Assembly (NCBI RefSeq): GCF_000204925.1
Contig: NC_015435.1
Span: 1,195,160 to 1,259,159, forward strand
Length of the DNA stretch: 64,000 bases
DNA from: Metallosphaera cuprina Ar-4
GTDB taxonomy: Archaea; Thermoproteota; Thermoprotei_A; Sulfolobales; Sulfolobaceae
Direction of reading: 5' to 3'
Shown here piece after piece: positions 9,686 to 18,948 of this stretch. The position numbers and the translations under genes were made by a program. The first letter of the stretch is position 1; every line of letters begins with the position of its first letter. A model generated the notes under the pieces. The model was not told the DNA's origin, did no database searches, and saw nothing but the letters and a program-made list of their open reading frames with translations.

Positions 9686-10760
9686 CCTTAAACATAAGGG
9701 GTCTTTCCTTATCAACTTTTCTCACCTGAGGGAGGACCTGTCTGAAGGTCAAAACGTAAAAGGAGAGGATCCCCACCCCTTGTAATGGGGCAGAAAGGTA
9801 AAAGACTGGGGAGTTTAAACCTAAATCGAAGGCTACGCGCATTATGAGCCCTAAGTTGAGGAGGATCAAAGGTATAGGAGAGGGCCTCAAGGTGACACGC
9901 TTGCCCACAACTCCAATTAACATGTCGATTAAAACTGAGTCGACTCCGAACACGGTATTAAACAGGAACCCCAAAGCTATGGAGTGAATGAAGGCGTCGT
10001 AGTTTAACTGAAGTGGGGCTGAGGCCAGCAACCATAGCCAGGCTATCGTTAAGGCGACCTTACTGTAAGGTCTTCCCTTAGAAAAGGGTATCTTAGACGC
10101 ATGGAGTGAGAGCGCCCAAGCTATGAAAATCAGAACCTGAGAAAATAAACTTCCAAAGCTTACGATACCGAGGAAGAGCGAAAAGTAAGCTAAGAGCATC
10201 TCGTCCTGATTTATAACCCTACCGCCTAGGACGAGACCTAGGTCCCGACTCATTATTGCGAAGATGGTTAAAGCTGGAAACGTTAAACCTAACCAAGGAA
10301 GGGAGAAGACGGACTGGAAGCTCGCTACGATAGAGGAGATGATCAACGTTGAGAAAAGCATGTAGTTGTATACTGTGGGCTTCAGCCCTATCTTAGAGGT
10401 AGAGAGGTAGACCTTTGAGTAGTTGGCAAGCAGAACCATGGCTGCGATCACGAGGTAGAAAGATAAGGGAACGTTCAGGATATCAAGTGCGTTGGCTACT
10501 AGCACTATTATATCGAACGTGAGTATAATCCAAGACGGGGCCACTTCGCCCCTCCACTCCCTGCTTAAAGCCACAAGCAGTTCATTGCCTATAAGGAGCA
10601 GAAAGAACCCGTATACCATGACGAACGGGTGAGACCCGAAGAGACCAGTAGGTAGAGGATATGGAAAGCCTTGCGCATCCATGAAGTTCAGAACAGCAGG
10701 AACCCCACCTAACAGGAGAAGACCTATCGCCTGGATCAGGAGGAGTAACCCCGGTCTCAT
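9663..10760 (-). CDS. NnrS-like polytopic membrane protein
   Basis: A 365-aa protein with about 10-12 hydrophobic helices. An early SHPFVMVYGF motif (His44) and a late FIHSIALGFLFNTVFG motif match the conserved His positions of the NnrS family. In bacteria NnrS is a haem- and copper-containing membrane protein that protects against nitric oxide stress. The match is by motif only, so the role here is inferred. It is the first gene of a two-gene unit with the HTH-10 regulator. A 19-bp palindrome lies between its TATA-like box and its ATG, pointing to tight control. Confidence 0.5.
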   Translation of the reverse strand: MRPGLLLLIQAIGLLLLGGVPAVLNFMDAQGFPYPLPTGLFGSHPFVMVYGFFLLLIGNELLVALSREWRGEVAPSWIILTFDIIVLVANALDILNVPLSFYLVIAAMVLLANYSKVYLSTSKIGLKPTVYNYMLFSTLIISSIVASFQSVFSLPWLGLTFPALTIFAIMSRDLGLVLGGRVINQDEMLLAYFSLFLGIVSFGSLFSQVLIFIAWALSLHASKIPFSKGRPYSKVALTIAWLWLLASAPLQLNYDAFIHSIALGFLFNTVFGVDSVLIDMLIGVVGKRVTLRPSPIPLILLNLGLIMRVAFDLGLNSPVFYLSAPLQGVGILSFYVLTFRQVLPQVRKVDKERPLMFKDERADRG

Positions 10761-10761
10761 G

Positions 10762-10780
10762 ACCTGAGTTCATGTCAGGT
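10762..10780 (-). promoter_or_regulatory. Palindromic operator of the NnrS-like gene
   Basis: ACCTGA (10762-10767) and TCAGGT (10775-10780) form a perfect inverted repeat with a 7-nt spacer. It sits immediately upstream of the start codon at 10760, between the codon and an AT-rich TATA-like box at about 10781-10791. A protein bound here would cover the transcription start. Confidence 0.55.
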
Positions 10781-10959
10781 TAGATAATAACTAGACCCCC
10801 TATCTATTAGGGTAAATTCGTGAAAGTTAACTTCAGGACCACACGTCTGAGAGCTAGTGAAAACGTGACGTTAGGGAACTGTAAAGGAAACCTAAAAACG
10901 ATGAAGAAGAAACACATGAAGCTGGGCTTGGAGATTACGTTATTTAAATAAAACCTAGC

Positions 10960-11661
10960 TCAAAGGGGTTTGAATTGATAAATCAATAATATGATTAAAA
11001 GTAAAGTGAAAAGTAGACCCGTCCTTTTGCTACCCTTCTTACCCAGCTCCTTGATCTCAGTGGCGCTGGATAACTTATTTCCTGGCCTAAGGAACCTAAC
11101 GCTGGGTTCGATCAACGTTAACGCCACAGGTGGAAAGAACGGAACGAACAAAGCGTTGATAGCTATGGAGGTCAGCCACCCTATCTTGACCGCTCTAGCT
11201 CTCAACTTCCTAAAAGGGAGCTTGTACTCCACGTATAAGGCCTCTACAAGAGTGTAAGAGCACCAGATCAAGTAAACTGAAACGTCCAACAGGGAGATCC
11301 CTCGCACTATTGAAATCCAGGGAAGTAAAAGGGAGGAGAGCCCTAAAGTCCCTAGAACTTGTGGTACAACGTTTACCTTAGAGTAGGAGAGGATGATCGA
11401 GAGTAGGAAAATCGAGGCAGGGATTAAAAGCAGAGGCCTGAACAAGAAAACGTAGGGGATCGCGTTGACTCCCATTAAGACCAAATCGAGCTTGCTTAGT
11501 TTGCGAGCAAGCATCTTGCTGTAGGTTAGATCAACCGTCAAGGCGTGTAGGATCATGATGGGAAGTATTACCAGGACTAGAGTTTTTAGGCTAGCCGTAA
11601 CCGTGAGGAGGTAAGTTAGGATAATCATGAAGTAAGCTCCGTGATTTCTTGTCCTCTGCAT
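10960..11661 (-). CDS. YwiC-like integral membrane protein (tentative)
   Basis: Protein of 233 aa with about seven hydrophobic segments. The opening NHGAYFMIILTYLL and the closing basic stretch followed by a final helix resemble the YwiC-like family (EHGAW... start). In bacteria that family is found near nitrate respiration and FNR-type genes; its function is unknown. It lies 200 bp upstream of the NnrS-like gene on the same strand. The family call rests on a short motif, so an unclassified membrane protein is the safe reading. Confidence 0.4.
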   Translation of the reverse strand: MQRTRNHGAYFMIILTYLLTVTASLKTLVLVILPIMILHALTVDLTYSKMLARKLSKLDLVLMGVNAIPYVFLFRPLLLIPASIFLLSIILSYSKVNVVPQVLGTLGLSSLLLPWISIVRGISLLDVSVYLIWCSYTLVEALYVEYKLPFRKLRARAVKIGWLTSIAINALFVPFFPPVALTLIEPSVRFLRPGNKLSSATEIKELGKKGSKRTGLLFTLLLIILLIYQFKPL

Positions 11662-11702
11662 TAAACCCTAATGAAGTTACGAGTTCTTAAAAAATAGTTA
11701 TC

Positions 11703-13139
11703 CTAAGCTTTTAGGTTAGAAGTTTTAGCTTCGTTCCTTTCCATCCTTGTCTCCTTACCCCTTGAGGCTGAGAGAACCAAAGCTATGACCAAGATGAAAA
11801 ACGCAACGACTAACGCCTCCTTGATTCCAGTTAAGAAAGACCCTGCGACCCCACCAACTAGGTCAATAGTGCCTAAGAACACTTCAAAGGCCACGTAACG
11901 AGGTATAGAAAGGGAGGCCACTGTTAAGGCCAGTACGTAACTGAATAGCGTACCGAGGTTAGCTAAAGTCCTCAGTAGTCCGTTAGCTCCACCGTAAAAT
12001 CCTCTCCTAGCGTTAGCCATAACTGCACTGTTGTTAGCCGGGTAAAACATGGCGGATCCTAGACCTCCTATCACTGAAGCTATTATAATGACGTATAAAG
12101 GCGATGAGAGAGTTAAGGTTAAGTAAACTAAAATTGCTCCCATCATCATTGATATCCCGATGGAGGCAGGGATCCTAGCTCCTATCTTATCGGAGAGCCT
12201 ACCGGCGAAGGGACCTAGGGAGCTAGCCACAACGTAACCAGGAACTAGCAGTAGGGAGGCGTTTAGAGGGCTCAGGCCCCTTATCCCTTGTAGGTACATT
12301 ATGATCACGAACACTACGGAGAGGTAGCCCATGCTTTGAAAGAAAGAGGCCAGGATGGAGAACGATAAGACCCTGTTCTGAAACGCCTTGAGGTCGATTA
12401 TGGGATTTTCCGCTCTCCTCTCGTAAATCAACATGGAAGCAATCATGATAACTCCTGCACCAATGAGGGGGCCGTTAAACGCGTTTATCCCCCTTCCAGC
12501 TACGTCTGAGGCCCCATAAGTTATCATTGATAGTCCAGAGAGGAGGAGTAACATTCCAGGCACGTCTAGCTTCTGCGCCTTAGCTCTCTGAACGTCCCTA
12601 ACGTATCTGACGCCTAAGATGACAGCTGCTATCCCTATTGGAACGTTAATGTAAAATATGTACCTCCAACCAACCAACGTCGTCAGTACTCCCCCTACGA
12701 CTATACCTAGAGTTGCTCCTACGTTCCATCCTATTGAAGTGAAGCCGTAAGCCTTTCCTCTCTCATTGGGAGGGAAAACGTCTGCTATTATTGCCCCTGA
12801 GTTGGCCTGAAGCATGGAAGCACCTAACGCTTGTATTGCCCTAAAAGCAACTAACGCCTCCGCTGTAGGCGATAGGCCACAAAGCGCTGAACCTAAAGTG
12901 AAGATCCCGAATCCTAAGTTGTACATCCTTGACCTCCCGAGGAGATCTCCAATCCGACCCAGCTGAGTCGTCATAACGGCTACTACCAAAAGGTAAATTA
13001 AGATCGTCCAAATTGTGAGATCAAGGTTGGTCCTCAGATCGGTAGTGATTGTAGGTAAGGCCAGTAAGACAACCGTGGAGTCAACCGCAGCCATTAAAGT
13101 ACCTAAAACAAGTATTAGCAAAACTATTGATCTACTCAT
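11703..13139 (-). CDS. MFS drug:proton antiporter, DHA2 (14-TM, EmrB/QacA-like)
   Basis: Multidrug-type exporter of 478 aa with about 14 helices. Helix 1 carries [17 protein letters not shown], the motif C-like DHA2 signature. Motif A is [13 protein letters not shown], and antiporter motif C appears as [14 protein letters not shown]-like glycines after helix 5. It is a clear paralogue of the protein encoded at 23370-24797 (near-identical helix 1 and motif A). The substrate is unknown; hydrophobic toxic compounds are usual for the family. It ends 42 nt after the YwiC-like start, on the same strand. Confidence 0.82.
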   Translation of the reverse strand: MSRSIVLLILVLGTLMAAVDSTVVLLALPTITTDLRTNLDLTIWTILIYLLVVAVMTTQLGRIGDLLGRSRMYNLGFGIFTLGSALCGLSPTAEALVAFRAIQALGASMLQANSGAIIADVFPPNERGKAYGFTSIGWNVGATLGIVVGGVLTTLVGWRYIFYINVPIGIAAVILGVRYVRDVQRAKAQKLDVPGMLLLLSGLSMITYGASDVAGRGINAFNGPLIGAGVIMIASMLIYERRAENPIIDLKAFQNRVLSFSILASFFQSMGYLSVVFVIIMYLQGIRGLSPLNASLLLVPGYVVASSLGPFAGRLSDKIGARIPASIGISMMMGAILVYLTLTLSSPLYVIIIASVIGGLGSAMFYPANNSAVMANARRGFYGGANGLLRTLANLGTLFSYVLALTVASLSIPRYVAFEVFLGTIDLVGGVAGSFLTGIKEALVVAFFILVIALVLSASRGKETRMERNEAKTSNLKA

Positions 13140-13175
13140 AGATATATAGTTGTTGATATGGTTAAATCATTTATC

Positions 13176-13189
13176 GTTAAACTGTTAAC
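13176..13189 (-). promoter_or_regulatory. Short palindrome upstream of the DHA2 gene at 11703
   Basis: GTTAA-ACTG-TTAAC, a perfect 5-bp inverted repeat, lies about 37-50 nt before the ATG at 13139. A TTTAA-type box (about 13162-13168) lies between it and the gene. It could be a regulator site just upstream of TATA; AT-rich chance pairing is possible. Confidence 0.35.
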
Positions 13190-13299
13190 CTTTTGATGAT
13201 CAGGTTAATGTCCCATGACGTTCTTCCGGCCCAGTAAAAGTTCGAAGATTTCATTTACGAACCGTGAGGTAAGCTAGGGGTTGGATTTCGTATGGGCCA

Positions 13300-13340
13300 T
13301 GATAGGCCATCAACTGAGAAGACCGAAAGGTAAGACTTAA
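13300..13340 (+). repeat. Direct repeat, copy 1, left of the MFS gene
   Basis: TGATAGG (13300-13306) followed by CCATCAACTGAGAAGACCGA (13307-13326) and GACTTAA (13334-13340). The 20-nt block recurs at 14696-14715 with one mismatch, in the same order with the flanking TGATAGG and GACTTAA words. The two copies bracket the gene at 13403. Confidence 0.6.
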
Positions 13341-13402
13341 GTTCTCTCGGATATAGATGTCTTATCAGAAATCCTTTTTTTAAGGCTAACAATTATCTAG
13401 CT

Positions 13403-14518
13403 ATGTTAAAGTCTATCGTCTCCTTGCTTCTAATATTCCTTTTGGCAGCCCTCTCTGTTTACTCCATAAGCTTTGTACTGCCGACCTTAGCTTCGCTTTA
13501 CGGCCGTAGCGTGTACTTCACAGTGCCCATGAGTTGGATAGGTGGGGCAATAGGAGGTGTGCTACTTTCTATGCTAGCTGATAGGTGGAGCAGAAGGATG
13601 TCCCTACTTATTTCAATTTTCCTCTTTACGATACCGCTCATCATGAACATAGCGATAAGAGAGCTCCCTCTTCTTTACTTGATTTGGTTCATCATAGGCT
13701 TCGGTGTGAACGGGGAGAACGGACTAAGCTACGCTTACGCTGCTGAGTTAGCGCCTCCGAGATATAGAGGACTCGTAGGAAGTTTAATGCAAGGGTTGTA
13801 CTTTATTGGTGGTCTCATTGGTCTCATATGGGCTATCCTTTTCAAGAACGTTAACGCTTACTTCCTTTCTCTCGGCCTAATATCCTGCCTTTCCTTCGCC
13901 TTGTGGTTCCTCATACCTGAGTCCAGATGGAGGAATAGGAGTTATCGTGGGTCCACATCAAGAGATCTGATAAGGACCGTGATACTAGGCTCAATATTCG
14001 CAGTGGGATCCTTCCTGTTCATAGTTCCCTTGGTCTCCCTCTCCTTCACCGTACTATCCATGCTTAAAGTTGATTCCTTTCTGATCCTTTCCATAGCTCT
14101 CATACTAGGGATGATAAGCTTCACTCTCGCAGGGAGGGTTTCAGACAGTTTAGGAAGAAAGAAAACCACATTCGTCTTCGTAGCTATCTCGATTGTGTTC
14201 TCTATTGTGATGCTAGTTAGTCTAAACTCTATCCTCATCGCCTTGACCATCATTGCGTTGATGATAGGGTCCTCCTTCTTCGCTTACTTCGGTGTTTGGA
14301 TGAGTGAGGTTTTCCCCCCTGAGACCAGAGCCACTTGGACAAACGCAGTTTTCTTCCTTGGCAGATTGGTAGGAGGGGGCTTTGGCGTTAGCTTAGTTTT
14401 ACTCATGCCCTTTGGATTAAAGGATGACCTGGGCGCAGCTCTATTAATCTCATCCCTTTTGGTTTTGATATCTGTGATAGGCCTTCCAGAGACCGTGAAG
14501 ATAAACAAGAGGAACTGA
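13403..14518 (+). CDS. MFS transporter, metabolite/sugar-porter-like
   Basis: Twelve-helix permease of 371 aa, shorter than most sugar porters (about 450-500). Motif A between helices 2 and 3 is ADRWSRRMSLL; a second copy between helices 8 and 9 is GRVSDSLGRKKTT. The helix 4-5 loop carries ELAPPRYRGLVGS, typical of the metabolite:H+ symporter and sialate-transporter branch. The substrate is unknown. It is flanked by two copies of a short direct repeat (13300-13340, 14685-14732) and stands alone on the plus strand. Confidence 0.75.
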   Translation: MLKSIVSLLLIFLLAALSVYSISFVLPTLASLYGRSVYFTVPMSWIGGAIGGVLLSMLADRWSRRMSLLISIFLFTIPLIMNIAIRELPLLYLIWFIIGFGVNGENGLSYAYAAELAPPRYRGLVGSLMQGLYFIGGLIGLIWAILFKNVNAYFLSLGLISCLSFALWFLIPESRWRNRSYRGSTSRDLIRTVILGSIFAVGSFLFIVPLVSLSFTVLSMLKVDSFLILSIALILGMISFTLAGRVSDSLGRKKTTFVFVAISIVFSIVMLVSLNSILIALTIIALMIGSSFFAYFGVWMSEVFPPETRATWTNAVFFLGRLVGGGFGVSLVLLMPFGLKDDLGAALLISSLLVLISVIGLPETVKINKRN

Positions 14519-14684
14519 CTTTAGAAGGGCTCGTTCGCTAGATTAAACTCTTTGAGTCGACGTTGAGTTCCAGCCGTTGAGATCACCTACGTGGGTCATA
14601 GAGTTCGTTCATGAGGATTAAACGCGTTGAGGAGTTCTGAAGGTTAAAGGCTTTTCAAAGGTAAGTAGAGCAGTAGATGCGCCC

Positions 14685-14732
14685 TGATAGGTGTACCATC
14701 AGCTGAGAAGACCGATACGTGTAAGCGACTTA
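14685..14732 (+). repeat. Direct repeat, copy 2, right of the MFS gene
   Basis: TGATAGG (14685-14691), then CCATCAGCTGAGAAGACCGA (14696-14715), then GACTTAA a little further on. The 20-nt block is identical to 13307-13326 in 19 of 20 positions. Confidence 0.6.
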
Positions 14733-14770
14733 ACTTTCGATTCGGTGTTAGCTTGAATTTCGAGCTCACA

Positions 14771-14780
14771 CGGTCTTCTC
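14771..14780 (-). repeat. Inverted copy of the repeat core
   Basis: CGGTCTTCTC is the exact reverse complement of the GAGAAGACCG core at 14705-14714. With one more matching base (A at 14781 against T at 14704) the two can pair as an 11-bp stem around a loop of about 56 nt. Confidence 0.5.
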
Positions 14781-14848
14781 ACCCTAAGCACTTACGTCGT
14801 AATACTCACCCGGACCTTATTTAAAGGATTGGCTCTAATACTAGGTTC

Positions 14849-15343
14849 ATGATCAGAGATGACGAAGTTTTAGCTACGATCCAGAGACTATACAACGGTA
14901 AACCAGTTTCGCTCTCCAAGCTTAGAAGGAAGTTTGAAAGTCGGTCCGAGCTTGTTGAAACGTTAGAGAGATTAGAGAGGGAAGGGAAAGTCAAGTCTTT
15001 CAACCTTAAGGGAAGTAAGGGATATGCCCCAAACTTAGACAAGTTTGACCTAATATTGGCTGAGATCTCCAGCCTTAACTCTAAGCTAAACAAGCTACAC
15101 GAGATGATAGCCCAACAATCTAGGGTAAAGGTAGACAATTTCGATGAGATATACGATAAGATAAAAGATAACCTAGGTTACGCTCACCTTCAGGCCATAA
15201 GGGTAGAGATGGGGCTCACGAAAGAGGAGTTCTACTCTTCCGTGAGAGAACACGTTGAGAGCCATTACGACTTGATAGCTGGAGGAGAAGAAGGATACGT
15301 GAGGAGGGGTTCGGTTTACGGAATCGTCAAGAGGAGAAGGTGA
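14849..15343 (+). CDS. Winged-helix protein with coiled coil, partner of the ATPase at 15349
   Basis: Unrecognised 164-aa protein. Residues 1-65 look like a winged helix (helix, KPVSLSKLRRKF turn, LERLEREGKV wing). Residues about 70-95 form a leucine-rich coiled coil (DLILAEISSLNSKLNKLHEMI). Residues 105-164 look like a second helix-turn-helix with a basic end. It ends 5 nt before the ATPase gene, and its last codons supply the GGTGA Shine-Dalgarno of that gene, so the two are translationally linked. It could be a DNA-recognition or regulatory subunit. No named family is claimed. Confidence 0.55.
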   Translation: MIRDDEVLATIQRLYNGKPVSLSKLRRKFESRSELVETLERLEREGKVKSFNLKGSKGYAPNLDKFDLILAEISSLNSKLNKLHEMIAQQSRVKVDNFDEIYDKIKDNLGYAHLQAIRVEMGLTKEEFYSSVREHVESHYDLIAGGEEGYVRRGSVYGIVKRRR

Positions 15344-15348
15344 GCTAG

Positions 15349-16710
15349 TTGATATGTAACGTACCCAAGCTGACTGTTACCACCTGGAACTCCATGCAGG
15401 TTGTGTTAGTAGGGCCTACATACAGAAGATATCTGGAGAAGACTTTGGAGGCCATAAAAAGGAAGGAGATAGCTTCGATTATAGGGCAACCAGGAATGGG
15501 AAAAACGACAATCCTAAAGAAGGCTCAGGCGCAGTCCTCAGGGATGACCTTCTTTTTGGACCTTTCGAGCAGGAACGACATCGAGGATGAGTTTTGGGAC
15601 AAGGTTGATCGAACGAAGATAAGGGAGATCGTAAGGTCCTCCTTAAACTCCAAAAAAGCCAAGCTAGGCTATAACTTCCTTAAGAGAATTATGGGCATAA
15701 AGTTCGAGAGTTGGTTGAGCCAAGCCTGTGGTAAATATGAAGAGGTTGATCTAAGGCTCTACTGCCTTGATTATCAGAGGAACTTTGACGGGGTCCTAAG
15801 GTTCATCTCGGATCTGAAGAACTTCACCGACGTTAACCTCATGATCGATGAGGTCAGGGACTCCCACATCCCAAAAATCCATAGGCTGATCAACTCTGGC
15901 CTAGGGATCCCGGTGATCATGGCGATACCAACTGACTCTTACAGCAAGGTAACCGATCTAGCCATAAGGAGAAGGTTAGACGAGAGCAGGATATCTCTAG
16001 ATTCGATGCTGACTGCTGAGGACATCAGGGAGATAGTTGACGTGTACTGTCATAATCTCGTTGAGGAGTTCTTCCCTATAGTGCTATCCCTCTGGAACGG
16101 TGGTGAACTTAACACGGTCAGCTCAATTTTACAATACATGAAATCTCAGGTCGAGAGCTTTCAGAAGGAGTGTGGTGAGGACCTGGAGTGCATTAGGGAG
16201 AGAATTAAGAGCTCGCACTCCCTGAACGATCCAGAAGGTAAGTCAAGGGATCTGGAGAAGCAAATTAGGGACTTGATAGCCTCTGAGGCCAAGGAGCTAG
16301 GGATAACTTACGTTCACTCTAGAGGTAAGAGGGTCGAAGCGAATGGGAAATCGCTCGTCGTTGGGATCTTCTTCCTGAGAGGGGAGGAAGCGTTTCTCGG
16401 AGAGGTCAAGCTCATGAACGACGATAGGGAAGAGGACGAAGAGGTTAGCTTACTATCTGAGGTGAAGTTCGTTGAGCACGAGAGGAGAAAATGTAACGTT
16501 TCGGGCAGGTTCGTCATAACTAACTCCTCTAGGTTAAACGTTGGCAATCACATAAGGAAGATCGAGATCACCACTTTGGAGGCAGTTAGGGTTCTTCACG
16601 GGGACAGCGAGATACTGAGAGAGGTCATTAGACCAATTTTCGAAGGCACGTTAGATGAGGATCGGCCTGCTGAGAACTTAGCGTCCCCTGAAGCGGGAGA
16701 AAAAGTTTGA
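15349..16710 (+). CDS. P-loop ATPase with C-terminal PD-(D/E)XK-like domain
   Basis: Protein of 453 aa. Walker A is GQPGMGKTT (residues 46-54) and Walker B is LMIDE (about 164-168), fitting an archaeal AAA+/STAND-type ATPase. Residues 185-220 resemble a sensor region, followed by a helical domain. Residues about 310-410 contain GEVK (Glu352, Lys354) after a beta strand, then FVITNSS and a final strand and helix, the layout of PD-(D/E)XK restriction-endonuclease-like domains. The nuclease reading is inference. The start is a TTG with GGTGA 8 nt upstream; an ATG at 15394 is the alternative. It forms a two-gene unit with the winged-helix gene. Confidence 0.6.
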   Translation: MICNVPKLTVTTWNSMQVVLVGPTYRRYLEKTLEAIKRKEIASIIGQPGMGKTTILKKAQAQSSGMTFFLDLSSRNDIEDEFWDKVDRTKIREIVRSSLNSKKAKLGYNFLKRIMGIKFESWLSQACGKYEEVDLRLYCLDYQRNFDGVLRFISDLKNFTDVNLMIDEVRDSHIPKIHRLINSGLGIPVIMAIPTDSYSKVTDLAIRRRLDESRISLDSMLTAEDIREIVDVYCHNLVEEFFPIVLSLWNGGELNTVSSILQYMKSQVESFQKECGEDLECIRERIKSSHSLNDPEGKSRDLEKQIRDLIASEAKELGITYVHSRGKRVEANGKSLVVGIFFLRGEEAFLGEVKLMNDDREEDEEVSLLSEVKFVEHERRKCNVSGRFVITNSSRLNVGNHIRKIEITTLEAVRVLHGDSEILREVIRPIFEGTLDEDRPAENLASPEAGEKV

Positions 16711-16729
16711 CTTTTATGTTTCAACACTT

Positions 16730-18106
16730 TCAGGTTTGAACTAGATCTATCTCTCTTGATGAGTTCTCTAGCGATTTCCCTTTCGTCTCAGGTATGACCG
16801 CAAACGTGAGGATTGCGGCGATAGCTGCGATTCCCGCAAGGAAGTAGATCGCGAACGCCTCTCCGTACTGGTGGAAAAGTGAAGGGAAGACGAAGGAGGT
16901 CAACGTGGCGCCTATCCTACCAGACGCCACGGTAAGAGACTGAATCGTTCCCCTCACCTTGGTAGGAGCCAACTCTACCCCTAAAATCCCGGAAGCGGAA
17001 ACGGATCCTGGTCCTGCCTGACTTGCAAGGTTTTGCAACCCGTATAACGCAAACGCTATCATCGGGGAGAAAGCTAGACCTGCCATATTCTTATATAGAG
17101 AAAACGAAAGTAGCGAAAGCGCCATCCCTACAAACCCTATAACTTGGAGAGGTTTTCTTCCTACCCTATCTATGAGAGATAACGCTATTATCCCTCCAGG
17201 TACCGTGAAGGCTCCCTCTATTAAAAGCTGGAAAACTCCTGAGTTTATCCCCAAGCTTTGCGCTATGAGGCTAGGACCGAAGAGAATCCCTGAGTAGGCC
17301 ACTATATCGAAGAGGAACCAAAGGAGACAGGCAGATAGGAAGACGCTCCAATTTCTTTTAATGTAATATAGCGCGCTGGTCTTATCCTTTATCTCAGGGT
17401 CTACACTGACGTTTTCCCCAGTTACCTCCCTTATAACTCCTTTAAGTTTCTCCGCGTCTCCCTTAATCCTTCCTAAGAACCTGGCCGTTTCTGGTATCTT
17501 CCTCCTCAAGTAAATAACGGAAGCTGCGGGTACAGCTCCAGCCGCTAGGACAATCCTCCATATTAGATACGATGGAACCCCAGCTGCCTGGAGAGCAAGG
17601 TAGACCACTGCAGCTAAAGTGGCTCCGAAGCCCCAGAATAGGCCGAAGCCCAGAGCTATTATCTTACCCCTATCCTTAGCGTTAGAGTGTTCAGCCATTA
17701 TCATTGGTGAGAGCACGTAATCAGCTCCGACGCCCAAGCCAAGTAGGAACCTCACAATGATCAACTGGGTTGGATCGGTAACGAAAGCCTGAAGCAACGC
17801 CCCAACAGTCATCAAGGCCACATCCACGCCGTAAAAGGTCTTCCTCCCCATGTTTGATAGAAACCCGAAGAGTATTGCGCCTACGGCAGCTCCAGCTAAC
17901 GCTGAACCTGATATGGCAGCTGTTAAGCTAACGTAATCAGGACTCTTCGTCGTTATCCCGAACTCGGAGAGAACTAGCAACAAGACTATTCCTATGGAGG
18001 AAAGATCGTAACCGTCAGTGAAAACGCCCATCCCAGTAGTTAGCAAGGATTTAACATGAAAGAAAGAGAACTTCTTCTCATCTAGCGGTTTGAATACATC
18101 TTTCAT
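16730..18106 (-). CDS. MFS transporter, phosphate:H+ symporter/sugar-porter-like
   Basis: Twelve-helix permease of 458 aa. Helix 1 has GMGVFTDGYDLSSIGIV, matching the phosphate:H+ symporter (PHS) and related aromatic-acid branches. Motif A appears as GFLSNMGRKTFYGVD and again as SLIDRVGRKPLQV. Helix 6 ends in the PETARFLGRIKGD motif, and the C-terminus has PETKGKSLE, both standard sugar-porter signatures. The transported compound cannot be read off. It converges with the ATPase gene, 19 nt between stops. Confidence 0.78.
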   Translation of the reverse strand: MKDVFKPLDEKKFSFFHVKSLLTTGMGVFTDGYDLSSIGIVLLLVLSEFGITTKSPDYVSLTAAISGSALAGAAVGAILFGFLSNMGRKTFYGVDVALMTVGALLQAFVTDPTQLIIVRFLLGLGVGADYVLSPMIMAEHSNAKDRGKIIALGFGLFWGFGATLAAVVYLALQAAGVPSYLIWRIVLAAGAVPAASVIYLRRKIPETARFLGRIKGDAEKLKGVIREVTGENVSVDPEIKDKTSALYYIKRNWSVFLSACLLWFLFDIVAYSGILFGPSLIAQSLGINSGVFQLLIEGAFTVPGGIIALSLIDRVGRKPLQVIGFVGMALSLLSFSLYKNMAGLAFSPMIAFALYGLQNLASQAGPGSVSASGILGVELAPTKVRGTIQSLTVASGRIGATLTSFVFPSLFHQYGEAFAIYFLAGIAAIAAILTFAVIPETKGKSLENSSREIDLVQT

Positions 18107-18543
18107 AAAGTGAGGTGAGGGTAAATATTTTTAAATAAATTGTATATAGTCAACTTATTATATTATACTAGAATATAGTTTACGAGAAGATATATAGTTT
18201 ATATAGGGCTGTTAGGAGGTGAGTGAAGAAATCCCAGTTTTTAAATCTTGAATCAATATCTAAGATAATATTTTAAAAAAAGCTAACAAATAAGGATCAA
18301 TTTGACCTCAAAACGTGTCTCAATCCTGGCTATCGAGACCGTTGAGTGACTCTTTCTCTGTGAAGAGAAAAGCTAAAAGGGACTTGACTTTCAATCCCAT
18401 TGGCTTGAACACGGATTTAACGTTGAGGTAACTATGGGGGTTAGCACTTCAGGAAAGGGTTCCCCTATCGTTTATTCTAGCGATCTCTCCCTGAAGGGCT
18501 CAATTTAGCAAATCCTTTTATTCCGATATCAATATCGATATCT
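18107..18543. other. Divergent promoter gap between the MFS and PadR genes
   Basis: About 440 bp with no gene. The left end is very AT-rich (TTTTTAAATAAATTG near 18130) and serves the minus-strand MFS gene. The right end carries the PadR promoter and its palindromes. Nothing else was recognised in the middle. Confidence 0.5.
18524..18542 (+). promoter_or_regulatory. Overlapping palindromic operator at the PadR gene start
   Basis: CGATAT-CA-ATATCG (18524-18537) and ATATCGATAT (18532-18541) are two overlapping perfect palindromes. They fill the space between a TTTTATT box (18516-18522) and the ATG at 18544. PadR repressors commonly bind such sites in their own promoters, so autorepression of the PadR/ABC operon is the likely meaning. 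Confidence 0.65.
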
Positions 18544-18948
18544 ATGTATGGGCACTGGCACAGGAGGAGAGGTTTGTCTGAGTTGATCCTGTCTCTGCTC
18601 AGTAAAAAGGGGGAGATGACGGGTGCCCAGATCATTAGGGAGATCGAGAAGGTGACTCAAGGTATATGGAGACCCTCTCCTGGGGCAATATATCCCGCGT
18701 TAGATAAGCTGGAGTCGAACGAGCTAATATCCGTGTCAAAAGCGGAGAAAGGGCAGAAGTATTATCAAATAACGGAGAAAGGGAGGAAACTTCTCGCTCC
18801 ACAAAGTAACTTGGACGTTGTGATAGGAGACGTGGAATATAACATCAGGTACGTTGTTGAAAACAAGGAACTGATTAACGCAGAGATTAGGGAGAGATTA
18901 AGGAGAATACTCTCTCAGTTGGAGGAGATCTTGAATGATCAAAGTTGA
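18544..18948 (+). CDS. PadR-family transcriptional regulator
   Basis: Repressor-type winged helix of 134 aa. The motif LSLLSKKGEMTGAQIIREIE, then SPGAIYPALDKLE and a basic wing YYQITEKGRKLL, is the full PadR signature. The C-terminal helix (about 100-134) should give the dimer. It overlaps the ABC ATPase gene by 14 nt and therefore heads an operon PadR-ATPase-permease. This arrangement is common for drug- or lipid-responsive ABC-2 exporters. Palindromes at its start codon suggest that it represses itself. Confidence 0.85.
   Translation: MYGHWHRRRGLSELILSLLSKKGEMTGAQIIREIEKVTQGIWRPSPGAIYPALDKLESNELISVSKAEKGQKYYQITEKGRKLLAPQSNLDVVIGDVEYNIRYVVENKELINAEIRERLRRILSQLEEILNDQS

Larger units (their letters stand above)
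14519..14848. other. Gap carrying repeat copy 2 and an inverted copy
   Basis: About 330 bp with no gene. It contains the second direct repeat copy (14685-14732) and, 56 nt further on, an inverted copy of its core (14771-14780). The last 25 bases, with TTATTTAAAGG near 14817-14827, are a likely promoter for the gene at 14849. Confidence 0.5.
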